The notes below the pieces were generated by a model. It made no database searches. It had not been told where the DNA came from and worked only from the letters and a program-made list of their open reading frames with translations. From an uncultured Bacteroidota bacterium (GTDB taxonomy: Bacteria; Bacteroidota; Bacteroidia; Bacteroidales; 4484-276), in the NCBI GenBank assembly GCA_903930725.1, contig CAIYZW010000090.1, positions 1 to 6,320 on the forward strand: a stretch of 6,320 nt of DNA. The letters are read 5' to 3'. The translations under genes were made by a program, and so were the position numbers. Of this stretch, positions 1 through 5,740 are shown one piece after another. How positions within the stretch are numbered: the stretch's first letter is position 1; the number at the start of each line of letters is the position of its first letter.

Positions 1-128
1 GGAATTTCGTGATAAACATAATAAAGCAAGGCCAAAACCACAAAAACCACCACCTGGCCAACAACCGCAACCATAACGGTGAAGCCTGTTACATTTGATA
101 AATCAAAAGTTATTTCGTTTACTAACAT
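1..128 (-). CDS. OadG-family small membrane subunit of Na+-translocating decarboxylase (N-terminal part, runs off left edge)
   Basis: This is a 5' partial gene read leftward from an ATG at 128-126. Its 42 visible codons begin MLVNEITFDLSNVTG. They continue into one hydrophobic segment of about 22 residues (from FTVMVAVVGQ to LALLYYVYH), which is the layout of OadG/MmdD-type subunits: one N-terminal membrane helix followed by a soluble tail. In known oxaloacetate and methylmalonyl-CoA decarboxylases this subunit holds the carboxyltransferase alpha subunit on the membrane beta subunit. The sequence itself is too short and generic for identification, so the call rests mainly on position. The start lies 11 bp after the mmdA stop, so the two are surely cotranscribed. 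The spacer is A-rich without a Shine-Dalgarno sequence, as is usual in Bacteroidota. The biotin carrier and beta subunit genes are expected next, beyond base 1. Confidence 0.72.
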   Translation of the reverse strand, partial: MLVNEITFDLSNVTGFTVMVAVVGQVVVFVVLALLYYVYHEI

Positions 129-139
129 CGCTTTAATTT

Positions 140-1699
140 TTAGAGTGGAATATTACCGTGTTTTTTTGGTGGAAGTGTATCCTTTTTAGTGGCCAAAGTA
201 TGCAGCGCTCGGATGATCCTGAAACGGGTATTCCGGGGCTCGATTACATCGTCAATGTATCCGTATTTTGCAGCCTGATAAGGGTTTGCAAACTTTTCAC
301 GATATTCGTTTTCTTTTTGTTCGACATATTTTGCAGCCTCCAGTGGGCTTGTAAAATCTTTTACTTTTCGCCCTTCCAAAACCTCAATAGCACCTTTTGG
401 ACCCATAACGGCTATTTCGGCAGATGGCCATGCATAATTTATGTCGCCACGCAATTGTTTTGAGCCCATTACATCGTGCGCCCCACCGTAAGATTTACGT
501 AAAGTTATGGTAATCTTCGGAACGGTTGCTTCGCCGTAGGCGAAAAGCAGTTTTGCGCCATTTGTAATAATACCGCCGTATTCCTGGGCACTTCCCGGCA
601 GGAAGCCGGGAACATCAACCAAAGTTACAACCGGCAGGTTAAAAGCATCGCAAAGACGAACAAATCGGGCTGCTTTTTTTGATGCATCAATATCCAGAAC
701 CCCGGCTAAATAATTGGGCTGATTTGCAACAATGCCACAAGGTTGACCATTGAATTTTACAAAGCCAACCACGATATTTTTTGCAAAATGGCGATGAAAT
801 TCCAAAAATTCACGATCGTCAACAATGGTATAAATGATGTCTTTTACATCATAAGGTGTGCTTGGATTATCAGGAATCATCTCGTTGAGCGCGTCTTCTT
901 TACGGTCAATCGGATCATCACAGGCTGTCACAATCGGGTCTTCGAGATTATTTTGAGGCAGATATTCGATCATTTTCCTGATAAGCATGATGCCCTCATC
1001 TTCATCTTCGGCCCTGAAATGTGCAACCCCGGATTTTGTAGCATGAACAGTAGCACCGCCAAGATCTTCTTCCGAAATGGCTTCTCCGGTGACTGTTTTT
1101 GTAACTTTTGGCCCGGTTACAAACATGTAACTGGTTTTATCGCTCATGATAATTACATCAGTGAGTGCTGGCGAATAAACCGCACCGCCGGCACATGGTC
1201 CAAATATGGCCGAAATCTGAGGAATAACGCCGGAAGCCATAATGTTGCGCTGGAAAATTTCGGCATAACCGGCCAGACTTTTTACACCCTCCTGGATACG
1301 GGCACCACCGGAGTCGTTAATTCCGATGAGTGGTGCACCAACTTTCATCGCCTGATCCATGATTTTACAAATTTTCTGTGCAAAAGTCTCCGAAAGGGAA
1401 CCGCCAAAAACTGTAAAATCCTGCGAAAAAACATAAACCACCCGGCCATCAATGGTACCGTGGCCGGTAATAACACCATCCGAAAGATAAACAGTATCTT
1501 CCATGCCAAAATCGTGGCTGCGATGCGTGACGAACATATCATATTCTTCAAAACTGCCCTCGTCGAGCAGTTTTTCGATGCGTTCGCGCGCTGTGTATTT
1601 TCCTTTTTGATGCTGGACATCAATCCGTTTCTCGCCGCCACCCTTGCGGGCTTGTTGCCTCAGATCAATGAGTTGTTGTAATTTGTCCCGGTTATTCAC
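140..1699 (-). CDS. mmdA: Methylmalonyl-CoA decarboxylase alpha subunit (biotin-dependent carboxyltransferase)
   Basis: This protein transfers the carboxyl group of (S)-methylmalonyl-CoA to a biotin carrier, giving propionyl-CoA; the membrane beta subunit then releases CO2 and exports Na+. With a GTG start at 1699-1697 it has 519 residues, normal for the family, and opens MNNRDKLQQLIDLR. The N-terminal crotonase-like half (about 15-270) shows SGGARI (130-135) and PCAGGAVYSPA (168-178). The C-terminal half (about 290-500) shows VPGFLPG (363-369), RKSYGGA (401-407) and GYIDDVIEP (480-488). The CAGGA and YGGA glycines match the oxyanion-hole motifs of propionyl-CoA carboxylase beta. The frame stays open to an ATG at 1822, but those 41 codons overlap mce and lack family character. 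The gap from mce is 25 bp. Propionyl-CoA carboxylase beta is an alternative by sequence, but the OadG-like gene 11 bp downstream and no biotin carboxylase gene in view favour the decarboxylase. Confidence 0.92.
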   Translation of the reverse strand: MNNRDKLQQLIDLRQQARKGGGEKRIDVQHQKGKYTARERIEKLLDEGSFEEYDMFVTHRSHDFGMEDTVYLSDGVITGHGTIDGRVVYVFSQDFTVFGGSLSETFAQKICKIMDQAMKVGAPLIGINDSGGARIQEGVKSLAGYAEIFQRNIMASGVIPQISAIFGPCAGGAVYSPALTDVIIMSDKTSYMFVTGPKVTKTVTGEAISEEDLGGATVHATKSGVAHFRAEDEDEGIMLIRKMIEYLPQNNLEDPIVTACDDPIDRKEDALNEMIPDNPSTPYDVKDIIYTIVDDREFLEFHRHFAKNIVVGFVKFNGQPCGIVANQPNYLAGVLDIDASKKAARFVRLCDAFNLPVVTLVDVPGFLPGSAQEYGGIITNGAKLLFAYGEATVPKITITLRKSYGGAHDVMGSKQLRGDINYAWPSAEIAVMGPKGAIEVLEGRKVKDFTSPLEAAKYVEQKENEYREKFANPYQAAKYGYIDDVIEPRNTRFRIIRALHTLATKKDTLPPKKHGNIPL

Positions 1700-1724
1700 T
1701 TCGTTATTTTTTAAAATGTGATGA

Positions 1725-2126
1725 TTATTTTCCACAAAACTCGGTAAGCACGCCCAATGTTGATTTTGGATGAAGAAAGCCAATCTGCAGGCCTTCTGCC
1801 CCTTTGCGAGGCTGTTGATCAATCAGGCGGACACCTTTTTCTTCGGCTTGTTTAAGTGCTCCGGCCACATCGTCAAAAGCAAAAGCCAGGTGATGAATCC
1901 CCTCGCCTTTCTTTTCGATAAATTTACCAAGAGGTCCTTCTGGATCGGTGGATTCGAGAAGCTCGATCTTGGTTTGACCAACCATAAAAAAGGCTGTTTT
2001 AACTTTTTGGTCTTTTACCTCTTCGATGGCGTAACATTTTAGCCCAAGAATGTTTTCATAATATGGAATGCTTTCTTCGATGCTTTTTACTGCGATTCCA
2101 ATGTGCTCAATATGTGTTGGTTGCAT
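1725..2126 (-). CDS. mce: Methylmalonyl-CoA epimerase (VOC superfamily)
   Basis: The enzyme interconverts (R)- and (S)-methylmalonyl-CoA in the cytosol, linking methylmalonyl-CoA mutase to the decarboxylase encoded just downstream. The 133-residue length is typical. Two beta-alpha-beta-beta-beta modules of the vicinal-oxygen-chelate fold are recognisable: HIEHIGIAV (5-13) with KIELLES (53-59), then GIHHLAFAFDD (76-86) with HPKSTLGVLTEF (119-130). Probable metal ligands by family analogy are H8, E55, one of H78/H79, and E129. The FLHPKSTLGVLTE tail is characteristic of methylmalonyl-CoA epimerases rather than glyoxalases. It is the first gene of the operon, with a predicted promoter about 50 bp upstream and a 16-bp palindrome in its leader. 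The ATG at 2126-2124 is the natural start, since MQPTHIEHIGIAV begins directly at the first strand. Confidence 0.95.
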   Translation of the reverse strand: MQPTHIEHIGIAVKSIEESIPYYENILGLKCYAIEEVKDQKVKTAFFMVGQTKIELLESTDPEGPLGKFIEKKGEGIHHLAFAFDDVAGALKQAEEKGVRLIDQQPRKGAEGLQIGFLHPKSTLGVLTEFCGK

Positions 2127-2143
2127 GTGCTGTAAACCCCCAT

Positions 2144-2159
2144 TGTTTATTAATAAACA
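2144..2159. promoter_or_regulatory. Perfect 16-bp palindrome in mce leader, candidate operator
   Basis: TGTTTATTAATAAACA reads identically on both strands. After one mismatched pair it extends by two further matching pairs, to 2141-2162. It sits between the predicted transcription start (about 2168) and the mce ATG (2126), so a dimeric repressor bound here would block elongation or initiation. As RNA it would form only a weak AU stem with no proper loop, so a DNA operator is the better reading. No regulator can be named from the sequence. Confidence 0.45.
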
Positions 2160-2174
2160 CTGTTAAATAATTCA

Positions 2175-2204
2175 CAAAGGTACTTGTGTTTTTTTATCTG
2201 ACAA
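2175..2204 (-). promoter_or_regulatory. Bacteroidota-type promoter for the mce-mmdA operon
   Basis: On the minus strand the -7 element is TACCTTTG (2182-2175), an exact match to TAnnTTTG, and the -33 element is TTG (2204-2202), with a 19-base spacer. This is the consensus arrangement for the primary sigma factor of Bacteroides. Transcription would start near 2168, giving a leader of about 40 bases before mce. Confidence 0.75.
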
Positions 2205-2323
2205 GAAAAATCAATTGTAAAATCAATTTTGTAAGAAGATGAAAGGCTGGCTTTGGTATGATAATTAAGGCGTTATAAAAACAGGAAACACAAAGAGAGT
2301 TAATCCTGATTTATCGTACATTT

Positions 2324-2364
2324 TTCCCAGCTAAACGTCAATTACAATGCCGCTTAGCTGGGAA
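2324..2364 (-). terminator. Long inverted repeat downstream of gcdH, possible terminator or 3'-end stabiliser
   Basis: Two perfect 11-base arms, TTCCCAGCTAA (2324-2334) and TTAGCTGGGAA (2354-2364), flank a 19-base loop. The structure begins 11 bases after the gcdH stop codon, where a 3'-end hairpin is expected. No U-tract follows it on either strand, so it is not a classical intrinsic terminator. It may terminate weakly, protect the transcript end, or be a binding site. Confidence 0.5.
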
Positions 2365-2374
2365 GAAAGGCTTG

Positions 2375-3550
2375 TTATTCAAAAGCCGGAATTCCGGTAA
2401 TATCGTTTCCGGTAATTAAAAGATGGATATCATGGGTGCCTTCGTAAGTAATCACCGATTCGAGGTTGGCCGAATGCCGCATCATAGGGAAATCGCCGGT
2501 AATTCCCATTGCACCTAACATTTGGCGTGATTCCCGCGCCACATCGAGCGCCATTTTTACATTATTCCGCTTAGCCATCGAAATTTGAGCAGGAGTTGCT
2601 TTATTGTTATTTTTCAGGACGCCAAGCCGCCAGGCTAAAAGCTGGGCTTTTGTAATATCGGTGAGTATTTCGGCCAGTTTTTTTTGCTGAAGCTGAAAGG
2701 AAGCAATGGGTTTGTTAAATTGTTTGCGTTCCAGCGAATATTGCAAAGCCGTGTTGTAGCAATCCATTGCGGCACCAATTGCACCCCAGGCAATGCCGTA
2801 ACGGGCAGAGTTGAGGCACATTAACGGGCCTTTTAATCCGCGAATATCCGGGAAGAGGTTTTCTCTGGGGATTTTCACGTTGTCGAAAACAAGCTCTCCG
2901 GTAACCGAGGCACGCAACGACCATTTATTGTGTGTTTCGGGCGCCGAAAATCCCGTCATCCCTTTTTCGGCAATTAATCCGCGAACAATACCCTTTTCAT
3001 CTTTTGCCCAAACCACGGCAATATCGGCAATTGGCGAATTGGTGATCCACATTTTGGCGCCGTTCAAAATAAAATAATCACCTTTATCCTCAATCCGTGT
3101 TTCCATGCTTCCGGGGTCGGAACCATGATTGGGTTCGGTAAGCCCAAAACAACCGATAATTTCGCCTGAAGCCAGCAGCGGCAAGTATTTCAAGCGTTGT
3201 TCCTCCGTTCCAAAAGTAAAAATGGGATACATCACCAGTGAAGTTTGCACCGATGCTGCCGATCGGATGGACGAATCGCCACGCTCAAGCTCGGTCATGA
3301 TTAAACCGTAAGAAATATGATCGAGACCGGTACCGCCATATTCTATGGGGATAAACGGACCAAAAGCACCCAACTCACCCAGTTCTTTCACAAACCTGAG
3401 CGGAAACTCGTTTTTTTGGGCTGCATCATCAATCACAGGGATTACCGAGCGCGTAACCCAGTCGCGGACAGCTTTCCGGATGATTTTGTGTTCGTCAGTC
3501 AGCAAATCGTCCATCATGTAATAGTCAGGAGGTAGGTAAGGATAAGCCAT
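2375..3550 (-). CDS. gcdH: Glutaryl-CoA dehydrogenase (decarboxylating acyl-CoA dehydrogenase)
   Basis: This is a flavoenzyme that oxidises and decarboxylates glutaryl-CoA to crotonyl-CoA and CO2, in lysine and tryptophan breakdown and other glutarate-forming routes; electrons normally go to electron-transfer flavoprotein. The 391 residues cover the full acyl-CoA dehydrogenase fold: helical N-terminal domain (about 15-130), middle beta domain with CFGLTEPNHGSDP (134-146) and KMWITNSP (166-173), and C-terminal helical domain. Two signatures separate it from other family members. One is IRSAASVQTSLVM (95-107), matching the RSxxSVQ segment whose arginine contacts the glutaryl carboxylate in characterised enzymes. 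The other is TYEGTHDIHLLITG (368-381), holding the catalytic base, here E370. SARYGIAWGAIGAA (248-261) is also typical. The gene is monocistronic by layout, with its own promoter and a 248 bp gap to mce. Confidence 0.92.
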   Translation of the reverse strand: MAYPYLPPDYYMMDDLLTDEHKIIRKAVRDWVTRSVIPVIDDAAQKNEFPLRFVKELGELGAFGPFIPIEYGGTGLDHISYGLIMTELERGDSSIRSAASVQTSLVMYPIFTFGTEEQRLKYLPLLASGEIIGCFGLTEPNHGSDPGSMETRIEDKGDYFILNGAKMWITNSPIADIAVVWAKDEKGIVRGLIAEKGMTGFSAPETHNKWSLRASVTGELVFDNVKIPRENLFPDIRGLKGPLMCLNSARYGIAWGAIGAAMDCYNTALQYSLERKQFNKPIASFQLQQKKLAEILTDITKAQLLAWRLGVLKNNNKATPAQISMAKRNNVKMALDVARESRQMLGAMGITGDFPMMRHSANLESVITYEGTHDIHLLITGNDITGIPAFE

Positions 3551-3572
3551 ATTTGATGTTTTTTATTCGTTG

Positions 3573-3601
3573 CAAAAATAGGAACAAACAGCGCATAACA
3601 A
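3573..3601 (-). promoter_or_regulatory. Bacteroidota-type promoter for gcdH
   Basis: On the minus strand the -7 element TATTTTTG (3580-3573) matches TAnnTTTG, and TTG (3601-3599) lies 18 bases upstream of it as the -33 element. The start would fall near 3566, leaving a short leader of about 15 AT-rich bases (ATAAAAAACATCAAAT) before the ATG at 3550. Confidence 0.6.
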
Positions 3602-3655
3602 TAGAATTAATGAGACTTTCAGATATTTTACTTTCGATTCATCCGATCATTAAAT

Positions 3656-3700
3656 TTCCAAAACTCCACAAGATGATTTTTTAAAATCAGGGTTTTGGAA
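3656..3700. repeat. Two-tier inverted repeat
   Basis: Outer arms TTCCAAAAC (3656-3664) and GTTTTGGAA (3692-3700) are exact 9-base complements. Nested inside are exact 7-base arms TGATTTT (3674-3680) and AAAATCA (3683-3689), separated by TT. The space between tiers is asymmetric, 9 bases on the left and 2 on the right. It could be a DNA-binding site for a regulator of either divergent gene or a structured RNA element; no transcript is evident. Confidence 0.5.
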
Positions 3701-3728
3701 CTATCAATTAGTTGAAACTTTGATGGCC

Positions 3729-3763
3729 AATGGGTCATCTTATCGCTAAAAACAGACCCCATT
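3729..3763. repeat. Bulged inverted repeat
   Basis: AATGGGTC (3729-3736) pairs with GACCCCATT (3755-3763) apart from one bulged C, around an 18-base loop. It follows the 3656-3700 structure by 28 bases. It is weaker than that structure and could be chance; it has no U-tract that would make it a terminator. Confidence 0.35.
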
Positions 3764-3836
3764 AATCGTACGGTTTGCTCGCTTGCCCGACACCGAATTG
3801 ATATTTTGTTTTTACTGGAAGTGAAAATTCTTTACA

Positions 3837-3844
3837 TATCTTTG
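3837..3844 (+). promoter_or_regulatory. Probable -7 promoter element for the secreted-protein gene
   Basis: TATCTTTG matches TAnnTTTG exactly. At the proper distance (19 bases) upstream there is CTG (3815-3817) instead of TTG, so the -33 element is imperfect. The start would be near 3851, giving a leader of about 60 bases to the preferred ATG at 3914, or about 30 to the alternative at 3884. Confidence 0.5.
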
Positions 3845-3913
3845 AGCCGAACATCGCCAGCGATTTAGGATAATACCAGCTTTATGGGTGTCAAAAAAAT
3901 TAAAACTAAAATT

Positions 3914-4912
3914 ATGAAGTATTTTGTTTTTGTAATCATTTCACTAATAATTCAGGTAAAAAGTGCATCAGCGCAGGAAACCGAAAAGTACTTGCCAAAC
4001 AAGTCCGGAAGCACCAATATCGAAAGTAATTTGTGGCAGTACGAGGGTGTCGAAAAAGCCATTTACGAAAAGAACCTTGCCAAAGCTGCCGGTTGGTTTA
4101 TTTCCGAAAACAAGGTTTTGTCGCAACCAAAAGGTTTTGATTTACACGTGTGGTACTTTGGGACGTATGATGAAAACTACCGGAAACGCGACTGCAATTA
4201 TGGAATCCGGTCAGAAGTACGTTTTGATTTCGAAATATTCCTTTTGGCGGACGGCAAAGAAACCAAATGGAGCGTTGAACCACCGGATTTTAAACTTTAC
4301 ATCAACAACACAGCTTCCGGCCATGGAAGTAATTATTGCAATTACGAAGGCTATAAAGTCCAGGATGATGACCCGGCATTGGAAGAACCTTTAGACAATG
4401 CCATTACGGAATTATGTGATTTGTTTGTGGTTTTTCCTTTGGAAAAAGAAATTGCCCCCGGCGTCAATTTGTACGGTGATGGAAATCTGGTTGTATTTAA
4501 TCCTGACCGGCCACCATTTTGGATTCCGGTTACTGTACAGGAAGTGATGGAGCTAAAAATAGCCTTTTATAACATCCGGCCGTCGGACCAACAATTTGTT
4601 TATCCTTATCTTAAAGAAGCCTATGATAAAATGACCCCCGAAGTACTAAACTCGCCGGCTTATAATGGTGGTGACCCTGTTTTTGATGTCACGGCACAAG
4701 CGGATGGCCTGCAAATTATGCGTTTCAACAAAGATTACTGGGATCGTTCGTTGCCGAAAACAGCAATCCAGTTTATGATGATTTATTACAAATTTACGGA
4801 GGATGCCGAGATGCAGGAATCTATCGCCAATAACGGCCATGCCGATTACCCGGCATTAACAAAAAACGCATTAAGCCTAAGCGGGCTGGCAAAATTGATT
4901 GAGAAAAAATAA
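3914..4912 (+). CDS. Secreted or periplasmic protein of unknown function
   Basis: I do not recognise the family. The protein has 332 residues from the ATG at 3914. It begins with a signal peptide: MKY, a hydrophobic core (4-15), then ASA (18-20) before Q21, a good signal peptidase I site with no lipobox cysteine, so probably periplasmic or exported. An in-frame ATG at 3884 would add ten residues (MGVKKIKTKI). I prefer 3914 because an A-rich stretch typical of Bacteroidota start sites precedes it. The mature part is acidic and aromatic-rich, without predicted membrane helices. A CNY tripeptide occurs twice (94-96 and 142-144), and a third cysteine is C168, so a disulphide is possible. A distinctive segment, NPDRPPFWIPVTVQEVMEL, lies at about 196-214. 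It has its own predicted promoter. The next gene follows after 81 bp on the same strand, so cotranscription is possible but unproven. Confidence 0.75.
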   Translation: MKYFVFVIISLIIQVKSASAQETEKYLPNKSGSTNIESNLWQYEGVEKAIYEKNLAKAAGWFISENKVLSQPKGFDLHVWYFGTYDENYRKRDCNYGIRSEVRFDFEIFLLADGKETKWSVEPPDFKLYINNTASGHGSNYCNYEGYKVQDDDPALEEPLDNAITELCDLFVVFPLEKEIAPGVNLYGDGNLVVFNPDRPPFWIPVTVQEVMELKIAFYNIRPSDQQFVYPYLKEAYDKMTPEVLNSPAYNGGDPVFDVTAQADGLQIMRFNKDYWDRSLPKTAIQFMMIYYKFTEDAEMQESIANNGHADYPALTKNALSLSGLAKLIEKK

Positions 4913-4993
4913 AAAGAAAATCAATCCACTTTTCCTGATTTTGAGGGTTGGGGGAAAAGGAGATAAAATATTCATTGATTTCTGCGAATGTAA

Positions 4994-5626
4994 ATGGATG
5001 TAATAAAACTAAGAAAACACCATCAGATTAAAGAACTTGTAAATAATCCGGGTTACAGTTCTTCCGGCGAATGGTCTGATGTAGTAAATGGTTCCGGTGA
5101 TGTGGTAATATCAAAAAGTGGTTCATTCCAGACATGGAGAGAATTCATGGAGATTTTTATCAATGATCAACAACTGTCGGATTTATTAACAATGTTTCTT
5201 GCCTATCGCGATTCGCTTCTTAAATCCTGGGTTGGTGTTCTGGGTTCTTTTCCGGATAAACAAGCCGAATTATTTACGTTAAAGCGACTTCTTTTGGAAC
5301 CAATAACCGACGAGGAGATCAGATCGGCACTTCCGAAGGATTCCAAAGAAAAGCAGATTGAGGAACGTTTTAAATGGCATAAAGAACACCTTTTAAATGA
5401 CCTGATTTTGATTTATTGCTGCCATGAATGCGGCAACTTTGAGTGTGGAGGAATCAATGTAAAAATTGATCAAAAAAACGATACTATTATCTGGACCTTT
5501 TTCGAAAATGAGCTAAGAAGGACGAAAGGAAAAACGTTACAATTCCACTTTGAAAAGAGCCAATACTCGGGTGTTTTTAACAAATACAGGAAAGCTTTCC
5601 TGAAAAATAAAGACACCAGAAAATAA
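4994..5626 (+). CDS. Uncharacterised 210-residue protein with Cys/His-rich CCHEC...CGG motif
   Basis: No function can be assigned. The protein has no signal peptide or membrane helix and is probably cytosolic. The N-terminal half is polar, then helical (about 46-135, charged and leucine-rich). The notable part is residues 141-153, YCCHECGNFECGG, with C142, C143, H144, C146 and C151, followed by alternating hydrophobic residues and IIW (165-167) before FFENE. This resembles, from memory, a group of small uncharacterised bacterial proteins with the pattern CxxCGDxxCGxxxxxI...IxWxxF; that link is my inference and not a verified family match. The cysteines could bind zinc or another metal, or be redox active. 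The start ATG at 4994 is weakly supported: no Shine-Dalgarno at proper distance and no clear promoter in the 81 bp gap, consistent with read-through from the secreted-protein gene. Confidence 0.72.
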   Translation: MDVIKLRKHHQIKELVNNPGYSSSGEWSDVVNGSGDVVISKSGSFQTWREFMEIFINDQQLSDLLTMFLAYRDSLLKSWVGVLGSFPDKQAELFTLKRLLLEPITDEEIRSALPKDSKEKQIEERFKWHKEHLLNDLILIYCCHECGNFECGGINVKIDQKNDTIIWTFFENELRRTKGKTLQFHFEKSQYSGVFNKYRKAFLKNKDTRK

Positions 5627-5728
5627 TGTTGTTTCTAACCGTTTCCCCGAATAACAGAAATGTAAAACATTTTAGAGAATAGAAGTTTTCGACACTTTTT
5701 ATCTTTAATTTTATCACCAATTTAATAA

Positions 5729-5735
5729 AAGGAGG
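5729..5735 (+). promoter_or_regulatory. Strong Shine-Dalgarno sequence before the SPFH gene
   Basis: AAGGAGG ends 5 bases before the ATG at 5741 and would pair well with the 3' end of 16S rRNA. It fixes that start. No other gene in the window has such a site at working distance, and Bacteroidota genes generally lack them. Confidence 0.7.
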
Positions 5736-5740
5736 AACAA

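Larger units (their letters stand above)
3602..3836. other. Divergent intergenic region with two inverted-repeat structures and no convincing gene
   Basis: This is the core of the gap between gcdH (minus) and the secreted-protein gene (plus). I see no open frame with a start codon and protein-like composition; the longest plus-strand open stretch (about 3716-3866) has no ATG and no recognisable similarity. Two nested or bulged inverted repeats, 3656-3700 and 3729-3763, account for much of it. No tRNA, riboswitch or insertion-sequence end is recognisable. Confidence 0.6.

Noticed and set aside
158..463. Plus-strand open frame opposite the mmdA 3' end
   Set aside because: Cys- and Phe-rich translation opposite a conserved carboxyltransferase domain; no independent support.
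743..1681. Long plus-strand open frame (312 codons) antisense to mmdA
   Set aside because: It lies entirely opposite a strongly supported gene, its product is low-complexity in Phe, Asn, Ile and Cys with no recognisable domain, and it is explained by codon usage of mmdA on the other strand.
3716..3866. Open plus-strand stretch in the intergenic region as a possible gene remnant
   Set aside because: It lacks an ATG, gives no recognisable protein, and overlaps the predicted promoter at 3837-3844.
4929..4960. CTTTTCC / GGAAAAG inverted repeat between the two unknown plus-strand genes as terminator
   Set aside because: Only seven pairs, a loose loop of about 17 bases and no U-tract after it.
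5658..5672. AAATGT-AAA-ACATTT hairpin upstream of the SPFH gene
   Set aside because: Six mostly AT pairs with a 3-base loop in AT-rich DNA; too weak to call a terminator or operator.
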